Source: Porphyra umbilicalis (lineage: Eukaryota > Rhodophyta > Bangiophyceae > Bangiales > Bangiaceae). From it: 64,000 nucleotides of DNA. Positions 21,130 to 31,599 of the stretch are shown here, piece after piece. The stretch covers positions 124,001 through 188,000 of the forward strand of contig KV918791.1 of the NCBI GenBank assembly GCA_002049455.2, read 5' to 3'. The notes under the pieces were generated by a model. That model was not told where the DNA came from, did no database searches, and saw only the letters and a list, made by a program, of their open reading frames with translations. Each line of letters begins with the position of its first letter. Position 1 is the stretch's first letter. Both the position numbers and the translations under genes were made by a program.

Positions 21130-22181
21130 ATGGTCGGCCGGTGCACGATGTGCAGCTTCGATCTCGGGCGGGGGGACGACGGGGAGTTGCGCAAGGGGGG
21201 ACACGACGCACGGTCGTGTGAAATGAAAAGCTACCCGTGCTTTCATCAACTCCCCTCCGACGACTCGTTCTACGACCCTGAGACATGCACGATGCAAGGC
21301 TGCGCCCACGATGAGAAGTGCTCCAAGTGCAAACAACGAGGCCACCACGTGCGCACTCTCGTCATCAATGACGACCTGTACGTGCGGTCGGGAAGACGCA
21401 GACTACCGTCCCGCAAGCGAACGGCCCCTGAGCTGTCGGGCGCGGACTTTTTTTGCGCTGCTGTCGATGACCTGTGTGTCAAAGAGTGGCTCAAGGCTTA
21501 CCATGACAAGTGCTGGTCGGCTTGGGGCGAGCGGCAACGCTCGGCCAGCAACGCGGAGCTGCTGCGGGACAACCTATACCAAACAGGTTTGTCGACAACT
21601 GGGGCGGCCGACGTCATGCGCTCGAGTGGCATCCAGGCCGCTACTAACTCGGTTGACAATCGAGCCTTTTTTGACCGTACAGCGGCTGCACTAATGGATC
21701 CTGCAATGTCGGCCGTCGGTGCGGCAATGGCAGCAGCGACGGGCAGCACCGCGCCCAGCCGTGCTGCTCATGGCAGACTCGCGGGTGCAATTGGCGCGGG
21801 CGGCAGTGGGGCGCGGTCGGCGGCGGCGGCAACGGCCGTTGCTGAAGCCTCTACGGCGATGCAGGCGAGGGGAGGCGGTGGGGAGGGACCTGGGGCGTTG
21901 CCGGTACTCGGGGGCAGCACTGCGTCTTGGACGGCGCGCGGCCGCGGTGGGGTGAGGGCTGGGATAGCAGCTCGGGGAGCGGCTCGGGCGGCGTCCGTAA
22001 GTTCTCTCGTCACCCCGTCTTCCCGGGCAGGAAGCGACGGCGGAGTTTCTCTAGTCGCCGCCCGCATGGTTTCCAACGAGAAGGGAGTCATGCAGGCTGC
22101 GGCTCTGCGCGCCGCATCGGCCGTTCGTCGCATGACGGCGCCGGGAGTGGCGGTCGACTCGGTGCTCGGCGGCGGCGGAGA

Positions 22182-22213
<32 letters not shown>

Positions 22214-22779
22214 CCCTCGCTGCTGCTGTGGGTGTGAGTCCCGCATCCCCGCCGGACCACCTCGTGTGGCGCCCCGGCCAATGAGCCAAGTTTGACAACG
22301 CCGTGATCTTCTCGCACCCGACGGTGAACCAGTGGACCCCGGTGCAGCTTTCCCGGGCTGTGTTTGTGGGTGCCATTGGGCCGGCCAACGCGCAGTTCTT
22401 CCCGGGGATGGAAGAGGCCTTTATCGTCGAGGCCAAGGACCACGTACTTACAGGGATGACGCTCACGTGCGGCGCGGTCTCTCCTCCTGAGGCTGCAGAG
22501 CAGCTGTGCTACAAACGCACGCAGACGCCGAACATCAACGTGTTGCCTATGATCGCGAAGTGGGTACAAAACCTGGTCATCGAATGCTCTGTTGCGGAGG
22601 TGGTCGTCACGCCGCCCGGCCCTGAAGTGCAGTCAGACGGGGGGGGGTCCGGGGGGGCCGCTGCGAGCGAGGCGCCGTCGCGCAAGATAGGGCGGACGAC
22701 GGCGGCCATCGACGTGGATGAAGGTGATGAGGAAGCCCCTATGTCGGTCGGGAGCGGTAGTGGAAGCGAGTCTGTGTAG
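21130..22779 (+). CDS. Cys/His-rich protein of unknown function, interrupted by one TGA
   Basis: ATG at 21130 starts MVGRCTMCSFDLGRGDDG, followed by further Cys pairs (HDARSCEMKSYPCF, CTMQGCAHDEKCSKCKQRGHH), a zinc-knuckle-like array in the first about 75 residues. A helical region follows (VKEWLKAYHDKCWSAWGERQR), then an Ala/Gly-rich linker. The frame meets TGA at 22282-22284 but continues with coding character (KFDNAVIFSHPTVNQWTPVQ, TPNINVLPMIAKWVQNL) to the stop at 22777-22779, ending in an acidic Ser/Gly tail. The TGA may be a G-to-A change of a Trp codon in a decaying copy, or two genes may overlap in style by chance. A second Cys-rich ORF with a similar CxxC-GH element lies at 36069-36527. 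Likely nucleic-acid binding and possibly transposon-encoded; function unknown. Confidence 0.5.
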
Positions 22780-22847
22780 GCGGTAGAGTTGGCGGTCGGG
22801 TGTGAAGTCGGGTTTGATGTGGATTTGGGCCCTCTGTGGGCAGGAGG

Positions 22848-22918
22848 GCCGGCGCACGCAGGTGACCACGGCGCCCTCTGTGGGCAGGAGGGCGCCGTGG
22901 TCACCTGCGTGCGCCGGC
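22848..22918. repeat. perfect 31-bp inverted repeat, 9-nt loop
   Basis: Arms at 22848-22878 and 22888-22918 are exact reverse complements; the loop is TGTGGGCAG. The sequence CCCTCTGTGGGCAGGAGGG, which spans the loop, also occurs once just upstream (about 22830-22848). It lies 69 bp after the stop of the Cys-rich ORF and could shape the mRNA 3' end, or be a palindromic repeat. Confidence 0.85.
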
Positions 22919-23099
22919 AGTGTTTGTTGGCGTGCCTTTATATTTTGCAATGCACTCACGAAAACACGCCCCCACCTCCTCTTCAGCACGACGCCAGACC
23001 TTGCCACTGTCGCCACCAGTCCCGACGTCCCTTCAGACAAGTACCTCGTCGCCCAGCCGTGAGACGAAGGGGACGACGACGTTTCGTTTATCTAGCCGG

Positions 23100-23422
23100 C
23101 GGGGCGGCGGGGACCGCCGCCATCGCTGCCGCCGCGCCCTCCGCCACCGACATTGTCACCAATGTCACGACGTCCGCCGCCACCATGGCTGCCGCCACCA
23201 CCTCAGGCCGCCGCCAGCGCCATTGCCACGACCGTCATAACCGCCGCCACCGCCATGGGTGCCGCCGCCACCAGCTGCCGCCATCGCCAGTTGCATTGCC
23301 ACCAACGGCACGACGGCCGCTGGCGCCATGGCTGCCGGCATCGCCTGGGCCGCCGCCATTGCCATTGCCACCCTTGTCACCACGGCCGCCGTATGGCGCC
23401 CGCCGCCCCCTCTACCACCGCC
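23100..23422. repeat. GC-rich minisatellite (ACCAATGTCACGACG / GCCGCCACCATGG type)
   Basis: Imperfect tandem copies alternating a 'CATTGTCACCAATGTCACGACG' type block with GCCGCCACCATGGCTGCC-type blocks. The array continues at 24395-24460 (CACCAACGTCACAACGGCC) beyond the inserted hAT element. The same words in reverse orientation form the large array at 49950-51010. Confidence 0.6.
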
Positions 23423-23430
23423 GTTGGCAC

Positions 23431-24386
23431 CAGGGGCTGAGGTAGATAAAGTTGTGCTAGATATATCCGCACAGTATACTCGGATATATCCATATTCATG
23501 CCGTAGCTGCGTATTCTTAATGTACTCTGTCCATGCACCGACGATTATAATGTGCCTTAATAATTCTCTGAGGTCAGGATATAATGTAATCAGAGTGGAG
23601 ATACTTTGCCTGAGTTTATCCGACTCCCGGAATCGGCTGTGCGCTACAACAACAGTCTGGGGCAGCCCTTGCGACGCCGCAGGCGAACAAGATGCCAATG
23701 TTGGCTACCAGATATGCGATAGGGGCTGGACCTTCGTAACTAAGAGGGAAATGTGTCTGGCACACCTGAGCCGGATGCCCAGACCACGACGTGAAGGTGT
23801 TTGGGTATCCGCAGCATGATCCTATCCCCTTCGCGTGAGGAGCAGCCCTGCCGCCCTGCTTCTCGTTGCATAAAAACTGCGCCTCTTTGCTGTCACAACA
23901 CCGTCCAGCGTGGACCTCTGTTGCACCCCGACGAGCACTCGTCGTGACTCGGGGAGCACTGCCCGCAGCATCACAAATCTTTCTGTGTCCGACGACGAGA
24001 TTGTAGCTTTTAGTTTCCACGCTGGAATTGTGCAGGTACACCATACCACTCCAGTTTCCCAGGAGATTGAGACCACCTCAAAACGTACGTTGGCTGGCGC
24101 TAGACTGTGTTGGCGGCGTCGTCGGACAACCTCTCGTTGGTACATGCGTCGATCCCTATTCGCGCAGAAGTGTCCTCGGACGGAATATACTCACTCTAGG
24201 TACACAAATTATAATCGAAATCGGAGCGATAACATATCCAAATGTAATGCTGATCCTGAATCCGACCGACGAGGTCAGATCCGAATCCAGATACATGATA
24301 TCATCAAAAACTCAAATCTGAGTGCATGTCAGCGCAACTGGAGTACATTCAGATTCTATGAAAAGTGACACATTCAAAAGCCCCTG
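23431..24386. mobile_element. non-autonomous hAT-type element C (956 bp), inserted in a minisatellite
   Basis: Ends CAGGGGCT at the left and AGCCCCTG at the right (8-bp perfect TIR), flanked by the 8-bp duplication GTTGGCAC at 23423-23430 and 24387-24394. The interior is AT-rich, in sharp contrast to the GC-rich minisatellite on both sides, which resumes in register after the element. CAGGG tip plus 8-bp duplication is classic hAT. No transposase is encoded; the ORFs inside look random. Confidence 0.85.
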
Positions 24387-24394
24387 GTTGGCAC

Positions 24395-26290
24395 CAACGT
24401 CACAACGGCCACAGCTGCCATGGATGCCGCCGCCACCTCGGCTGCCGAATGCGACGCTGTTGGCAGGGGCGGCGGCGGCGCACGCCGCCTGCCCGCTGCC
24501 GCCGTCCCGTCGGCGGTCCGGTGGCGGGGGGGTTGACCCACGGCTGCGGGGGCCCCGCGTAGGCCGCCTCGTCGAGTGGGTGGTACACCCGACGGGTGCC
24601 CCCCCGAGGGGATCCGGCAGCGCCATGGGCGGGTGGTGCGCTCCCCGTCGTGGGGAGGGAGGCGTCCCCCGCGGGGATGGCTGCGGGTAATCCCCCGCGT
24701 CGTCGCAGGGGGCTTCCACGGGTCGCCCGGCGCGTTGGTGGCGGGGGACACCCCCCACGGCCGCCCGTCGGCGCCGGCCGCGCCGCGCGCCGCGCGCGCG
24801 GCGCCGAGCCCCTGCACGAGCCGTGCCACGGGCGGCGCTGGCAGCAGCAGATCCTGTGTCTGCACCTTCTGGTGCGGGCAGAGCCGCGGCGACCCGTGGC
24901 CGCGCGTGTGGCTGCTCCCCGACGGGTCGGCCAGCGCCCCCGCCAAGGCGCCGCCGGCCGCGCCGGGGCGGCGCCACGCATCCTCCTTGACGGCCACGGC
25001 GTTGCGGCGGCGGGGCGGCGCGTCACCCCCTGACACGTCTTCCATGCGGCCGCCGGCAGCGGCGGCGGCCGGGCTCCCCCCCCGCCCGCCCGCCGGCAGT
25101 ATCCCCGGCCGAAGGGGAGTATCCCGGCGCAGGCCGCGCCGCCGCCACCGACGGCGGCCCGCGGACAGCGAGGAGGGTGTAGGCCTCAAGACCCGGTGGC
25201 GGCCGACACCCGCTGTACGGGTGGTCGTCTGGGCGGTGGGGGGGGGGAGCACCCCGCGGCGACGCTGCCGGCGGGACGGACGGTGGGGATGGGGGGGATG
25301 GCTCGCCGCCGCCCCGCCACCCGCGTGGTGACGGCGGTTGCACGCCACTCGAAGGCAGTGGCGGCGACGTTGACAGTGACGCGTGGCCGCCGCCGCCTAC
25401 ACCTTGCCTCTCACACCACAGGCGCGCACGTGCCTGTGGCAGCCGCCGGCCGTCGCGGGGCCAGACGCCCTTGCCGGTGGTAGGCCAACCGCGCGTCGGC
25501 CGCCGGCTCGTCGCCGCCGCCACACCCGTCACGGCGCGCGGACAATGCGCGGCGGGTAGGCCAACCGCGCGTCGGCCGCCGGCTCGTCGCCACCGCCATA
25601 CCCGTCACGGCGCGCGGACGTTGCGCGGCAGCGGGGCCTGCCCGACGCCCCCGACGTGAACGAGATGGTAGAAGACTGCTGCGCGGCCGGCGGGCGCGAC
25701 GGCGTTTCCGCCGCCGCATATTCATTGTTTCTGCAGGCGGCGGCGGCGCTGCTGGCGCTACTGCTGCCGCCGCCGCCGGCGGGGCTCGCCGCACCCGCGC
25801 AACCGCCGTCTGTCGCGAGCGTCGGTGGGTACGGCGGCGGCGGGGGTGGGAGCGACCCGAGGGGCACCCCCAGGGGATCGGGCGGCGCCCGACACAAGGC
25901 GGCGGCGGCGGCGCCGACCGCCCGCAAGTGCCGCGAGTCGGGGTCGAGCGACCGGTGGTGAATCAGCCGCGCTCGCTCATCCTGTGGCTAAGTGGGGGGT
26001 GTCGCGACCAGCGGCCGTCCACCAGAGCCAGAGAGGTGAGGATAGGAGAGGAGATCAGCCAAAGAAAATAGTCTGAGGTAGGGTGATGGGACCAAGGTCG
26101 AGGGACACGCGATAGGGACCGTAGGGGGCACCATGAGGCACGTCAGTCGCCGTCCACGCCGCGCCTACCGCCGACCGCTGCCTGTTGTCTACCGGCAGCG
26201 GCCGCTGCCAACAAGAAAGCGCACGAACTCCCCGCACAGCAGCGCGTGACGATGGCATACCTCTGCCAACCCCCGGAGCTCGACGGTGCC
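24395..26290. other. GC-rich stretch, no gene recognised
   Basis: Begins with the remainder of the minisatellite. 24.5-25.4 kb is open on both strands. At 25480-25630 a block beginning TAGGCCAACCGCGCGTCGG is tandemly duplicated (period about 77 bp). 26.0-26.25 kb is the 3' flank of the MADS-box gene. Any gene here could not be distinguished from open-frame noise. Confidence 0.45.
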
Positions 26291-26847
26291 CTAGAAGGTG
26301 GCGAACCGGGTGAGCGTCCGGCTCGTGTCGCCCGACGCAAACTCAAAGCACCGCCCGTTGGTGTTGTAAAAGATGAGCACCGCAATCTCACAGTCGCAGA
26401 CGATGAACAGCTCTGGCGCCTTTTTGAGCAACCCGTTCTTGCGCTTGGTAAAGAGCACCTGCGCCACGCAGACCGGCCTCATTCAATGGAGGCGGGGCGG
26501 GGGGGGCGACAATGGGAATTGTTGCAACCAACCACCCCGCAGGAATCAGAACTGGCCACCAACAATGACACGAAGGTTAGTGCGCCGCGCCGCTAGGCCT
26601 CCCCTGTGCATCGGCGGCGTGGCCACGCAGACGCTGCCAATACCGTGTCGGGCGCCGCATCCCGGACGCTGCGACAACTCGGCTCCCCCGCGCGCGTCCG
26701 TCTCGCCCCCCCTTTCGCTCCGAGCAGAGCGGCCGCCTCTCCCCTCCCCCCTTGCGCTTCACACCCGGCGCGCCTCGTACGTACCGCTCGGTTGCGCTCT
26801 TCCTGGATGTAGTCAATACTGATTGTTTTCGCCCCGTGGTGGCCTGC
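26291..26847 (-). CDS. MADS-box transcription factor (MEF2/type II-like), two exons recognised
   Basis: Exon 1 ends GAKTISIDYIQEERNRA at 26785, followed by a GTACGT donor. The intron is 26459-26784 (326 bp, ends GCGCAG). Exon 2 (26458-26291) reads VLFTKRKNGLLKKAPELF, IVCDCEIAVLIFYNTNGR, CFEFASGD and stops at TAG a few residues after the MADS box. Phase is 0 on both sides, and the joined product matches the whole MADS DNA-binding and dimerisation fold. The true N-terminus is unresolved: no MGRK start is seen, and the frame stays open upstream, so another exon (possible acceptor at about 26848) or a long N-terminal extension is likely. The protein would consist of little more than the MADS domain, lacking MEF2 or K-box regions, unless alternative splicing avoids the stop. 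It would bind CArG-type DNA as a dimer. Confidence 0.85.
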
Positions 26848-29371
26848 TGCGACGTGGTCGGCGCGACACCGACCGCCGCGCCCGCGCCGCCGCGGCTTGC
26901 CGTTGCGGGCTTTGCACTCGGTGCGGCTGCAGCGGCGGTCGCGCCGCCGTTGCCCGCCTGCGGCGTCGGCAACGCGGCAGGTGACGGCGGGCTGCGAGCG
27001 CCGCCAATGGAGGCCTTTCCGCCGGCCGTACCCGCCTCGCCGGGCGCGCATGACGCGCCGGCGCCGCCGTCCCTTGCCGCCGCGGGGCCGCCGCCGCCCC
27101 ATCTTCGGGCGTTCCCGCGTCTCCCGGTGGAGGGACGTGGTGGGGGGGCGCACGCAGCCCGCGCCGCGACGCCGTTGCCGCCTGCCACCTCGCCGCCGGT
27201 TGCCGCCGCCGTCGCTCCGCCGTGCGCTCCCGTTTGCGCCGATGCGCCGCGAACGCGCGCGCGCGGCGACGCGTTCCAGCGGTCGCTGCCGACCGTCCCC
27301 GTCGCTGCCGCCGGTGGACGTTTCCCCTCCCCTGCCCCTCCGGCCGACGCCGCCGCAACCTCCGAGACCGCCAGGCACAGCGCTGCCGCCCTGCTGGCAG
27401 CGGCAGTCCGTCAATCCGGCCGGACGCGCCGCTGCCGCCCCGCCTCACAGCTGCCGGTCGGGCCCGAGAACCGCCGGCGCTCGGCCAGAGCTGCCGCCCG
27501 CTGTGTCGCCGCCCCACCCGCCGTGTCCGTCGGCCGCCGGGGCGCCCGCCGCGCTTGGCGTTGTGGCGCCGCCTGGCGCCGCACGTGCTGCCCGAGCCGG
27601 GCCTCGCGGCCGCGCGGCACGGGTGGCGGACCCCCCTGCTGCCCCCGCGCGCGCCTGCTCGGCCGTTGCGCGCCCGGGAGGGGGGGGGGGGGGGCCGCCG
27701 CTCCCCCGTGACGCCGCCGCGTCGCCGCGGCGCCGTCGCCACCCACCACCTTATTGCGTCCCGCGGGCGGTCGCAGCGGTCTGCCGGTGACACGCGCCGG
27801 CGCCTTGCCGCTGCCGACGCGTGCCACCGCGCCGCCGCTGTCCGCTTTCGCGCCTCCGCGAAGCAGTCACCATCGGGCGCGCAGCTGCCGTCGCCCGCCG
27901 CTGCCTCCCCGCCCCCCGCCGCTGCCGCCCCCGGCCGGCGGTCGCCCGCCTTGGCGGGCCGCGCGGCGACGCGGGTGGTGGCGTCGTGGCTGTGGCGGCA
28001 GTCTCCCGCCCACCAGAGACGCGCGGTCGGCCACCGCGCCCCTCGCAGAGTGGTCGGATTGCCGCCTCTGGAGCAGGGGGGTTGCGGCGCGGGCGCGGGG
28101 CGCAGCAGCGGGCGGCGGATCGCCGCTCGATTCCGCAACGCGCCAGGCCTGCAATTTGGTCGGTCGACGCGTTGCGGCGGCGGCGGCTGTTAGGCTCCGC
28201 CTGCCCGGTCACGCCCACCCCACTCGACCTGCCGGCCGCCGGCCACCGCCGCCGCCTCCGCCACCTTCCCCGCCACCGCCGGCCGCGTCGCCCCCGCCCC
28301 GCCCCGCCGACCCCGATGTAACCTCCTCCCGGAAGTGGCTGCCGCCGTTCCGCCCTGGCAGCGGCGGCGACGTGCACGCCGGCGCGCAGAAGCGGGGCGG
28401 ACGAGCAGGCTGCAGACGCCTCGACAGCGGTGGTGGCGGTGGTGAGCGAGCATGCGGTCGACACCGCCGCCCGCGCCACCGCCGCGGCCGGCAGGACTTC
28501 AGCGGCAGTTTGCGGCAGCACGCCCGCTCAGCGCTCGGCGGTACAGTTGTTATGCGTTTTTATGGCAGGGGTGCGCCACAAAAGAAGCACCCTCTTTCAG
28601 TCCGAGATCGCGAGAGATCGCGGTCCTGAGGCTCTAGGGGCCATTCACTTGTAGAGCATGCTCTCCAAGTGCACATAAGCGAATAATGACTGTAAGGGGC
28701 GCCCCCACGGCAGCGGCGGCGAGGCCGCGCCGGCGCGCAGCAGCCGGGGGCACGTGCCGGCAGATGCCCCGACAGGGGCCGGCCCCGACGCAGGCGAGGC
28801 CAGCGGCGCCGCCACCGCCACAGGACGTGGGGGCGGCGGCGCGGCAGACGGCGCCCCAAAGGCGCGGCAGCGCCCTGCCGGCGCTGGCGGGCGGGGGCCA
28901 GGTCGGGACCGCCCGCTCGTCGTCACCCGAAAAAAGGCGCCGCGGGGCGGTGCCGCCAGGACGGCACCCGCCACCAGCGGCGCCGGAGGAGGTAGCCGGG
29001 GACAGCGGCGGCAGAGGCCGCGCCGCCACCACACTCTCCGCTGCCGCCGCGGCGGCGGATCGCCACCATGCCGCCCTGGTCGCGCCGCGGTCCGCGGCAG
29101 CCGACTTGGCGGCGGCGCAGGCGGCGGCGCTGAATCTGGTGGGAGCGTGGTCCACGAAAACTGTTCTGATTGGAGCAGGCGATCTCAGAGACAGCCGAAT
29201 GCGCACACATCCTCCCATTGGTTGTTCGTGGCATGCTCTGACGCACTTTCTGAGGTCAGCGTCGGTTGATCTACCGGTTTCTGATCCCGATACTGCGCCC
29301 CCTCTGTCACCGTCCCTCCTTGTGCAATGTGTCGGGGCATCTCCTTTCGTGCTTATTCTTCTCTGTTGCAG
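26848..29371. other. very GC-rich stretch upstream of the MADS and Su(z)12-like genes
   Basis: Six frames open with Arg/Pro/Ala/Gly-rich translations over more than 2 kb; no motif recognised. Around 28540-28690 and 29140-29370 composition becomes normal. TTCTTCTCTGTTGCAG at 29356-29371 is a strong acceptor directly before the Su(z)12 ATG, so part of this stretch is probably the 5' UTR intron of that gene. Confidence 0.5.
28646..28671. repeat. 26-bp palindrome centred on GCATGC
   Basis: CACTTG..AGAGCATGCTCT..CAAGTG: two 13-bp arms without spacer and with a single mismatch, in an AT-richer patch. Could be a dimeric transcription-factor site or chance. Confidence 0.6.
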
Positions 29372-29372
29372 A

Positions 29373-31569
29373 ATGTCCCGCCCGCGCGGTGGTCACGAGC
29401 CGGCCTCCCCCCTCCCGCCTACAACTTTGCCGCCTCTGCCTTTTGATGTCCGTGTATCCCCCCCATTCGTCCGCCGGTCTCCATCACCCGCCCCCCCCGG
29501 TGCACCCTCCCTTGTGTTAGCTCTGCAAGTGAGCGTACTCTCACGCCCAGGTGATGGGGCTCCATCCACGTCTGATCGTCGTCATGGCAGCCGACTGGGG
29601 ACTCGGGCCTCGTCGGCACGGGTCGCCTCGACGACGCAAGCGGGTGCACGTTCTTTGCTCTATGTCGCCCAAGTGTCCGAGACGCCCTCTGTCATGGGTC
29701 CAATGCAGACCCTGATATCGGTGGTGGTGGCCCGCGCTGGGGAGGAAGTGTCCATTGATTTGCGCCCCGGGGTGACCGCACTGCTGGAGCACGCTGAGCG
29801 GCAGTCGGCCGCTGCTGAAGCGGTGGACGCCGTCGGAATCCTCGGGCGTCCCGCCGCGCCGGCGACCCTGACGGGAGAGGCTCGGCTGCTGCTCCGCTTC
29901 GCGCCGTGCACCAGTGTCGGCGCGGCCGACGCGGTTGCGGACGTTGAGCACACGATCTATTCGAGTGGGAAGTGGGTTTGTGTGGGTGGTGGTGGAGGCA
30001 CGCCAGTGATTCGGGAGGCTCTGGGTGTGTGGAAGGTGCGCACTTCATGGCTGGGGAGCGTGTCACCGCTTGACACTCTGTCCACTTACGCTATCTTCCT
30101 CGAGTGCCAGCGGAATGTCGCTTTGGTCGCACGGGCGGTAGCAGCAGCGCACGAAGCGGCGGCCGACGCCGAAACGCTCCTCGCAGCTGCCCTTCGAGAA
30201 GACCGAGGTCGGCCGAGCGCCGCCACGGCGTCGTCAGAGGACCGAGCGGCGAGGCTGCTGTTTTGTCTTCCTCCTGGCGGCGGCGGCGCCGTCCTGGAGC
30301 ATCCGACGGGAACCAGCGAAGCAGCGGCGGCTGACGATATCGTTGCGTCAACAGGTGCGGCCGAAGCAGAAGTTCGAACGGTTATGACTCCGTTTGACAT
30401 TGAGTACATTGCGCACCGTCCAGGAGGAGGGTCGAAGGCGGTCTTCAAGCACACTCGGCAAGACGCCCGGTGTCCGCTGAGTCACCGGAATGAGCGGACA
30501 GTCGCTGCCCTGCTGCAGCACTTCGGTACCCTCCGTGTGCTTCCGTGCCGTTTCGTCTGCGCAGGTAAATCGACGCGGACGAGAGAGTGGCTCTCGCATT
30601 GCGTGGGACCGCTACATAGCCGCCATTCGGTGGTTGGCGGTTCCAATGCCATTGGCAGGCTTCCACGAGTCGTCCGCCCGTGGCATGGCGTCTGCTGCAG
30701 CGTCGGTCGCACGTGCTTCCGCCATCAATCGCTCCGTCGCGCCCGGTTCTGTGCCGCCACCGGTCGCGCCTGGTGCAGGTCACTCGCCGGTCCAGCCCCG
30801 GGAAACTGATGATGTCGCCCAATGCCCTCTCGAACTGCCCCGTGATTGCAGCGCTGCTGGTTCATCGTCAACGGGCACCGCGATGCTCCCTAGCCAGATG
30901 TCGGCTATTTCCTTTCTTCCTCATCCTCTTGCAGCGGGTGCCTCACGCCGACGGCCGCCGATTCCGGGGCGCGCTGGCCGCGGGCGTGGCGCTCGGCGCC
31001 CGCTTGCGTCGACACTTGGCGGTCGCGAATTCTTCCATACCGGAAGCCTGGCCCCGTTGGTGTTGCGGCAGTCGACGAACGCCGTGTTATACTCTGACTC
31101 TGAGGACGATATTGATGATGAGTGGCTGAGTGCCATGGATGCGGCACGAATGGAAGCCCTCGAGCTTCCAGCGCCGGACGTGCTGTTTATGGCATTGTGG
31201 ACGGGGTTTGTGAACGCGTCGCCTGCTTGGGGGGACGGGGGGGCCGTATTTCTACTGGCCAGTTTTTTTGCAGCGCGCCGCCGCACACTTCTAGGGGCAG
31301 GCTTGGTGCCGCAGGCAGCCGCACACGTTGAAGTGATGTACGTGCATGGTCTGGTGGACGTTGATGGCGCCGCGCAGCCGTTTGGTGTGCTCACTGACCG
31401 TTCTCCGCCCGATCTGGCTCGCGGTACGCTGACGGGTGCTGCGAATGCCTTGGACCCTGCCGTGGCCGTTATCGCCGCCGCCGCTGGTGTGGCGGCATCG
31501 GACGCACAGGCGGCCGCGGCTGATGAAGCGGCGGCAGGCGGACCTTCGGGCAGTCAGCCGGCGCAGTAG
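29373..31569 (+). CDS. Su(z)12-like Polycomb (PRC2) subunit with VEFS box
   Basis: Two exons, 29373-30564 and 30935-31569, give 608 residues. The intron (30565-30934) has GTAAAT and a pyrimidine-rich TTGCAG end; exon 1 ends in phase 1 and exon 2 supplies the two missing bases, joining the two frames. Residues about 366-395 hold a zinc-finger-like CPLSHRNERTVAALLQHFG; the family's second Cys is Ser here. Residues from about 433 show the VEFS box: REFFHTGSLAPL, YSDSEDDIDDEWLSAMD, ELPAPDVLFMALWTGFVN, GAVFLLASFFAARR. In Su(z)12/EMF2/VRN2 this box binds E(z) and activates it. The ATG follows a strong splice acceptor. The region before residue 360 is only weakly family-like. A partner E(z) gene lies at 46006-49029. 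Confidence 0.86.
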
Positions 31570-31599
31570 TCCGTCTACTTTTTTGAGTCACTTGCATGT

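Noticed and set aside
27222-28629. Long ORFs on both strands at 27-28.6 kb
   Set aside because: All six frames are open because of extreme GC; no motif or codon signal favours one.
28686-30809. 707-residue ORF starting at 28686
   Set aside because: The first 229 codons are GC-driven low-complexity sequence interrupted by a strong splice acceptor at 29371; the Su(z)12-like CDS is better started at 29373 and spliced at 30564/30935.
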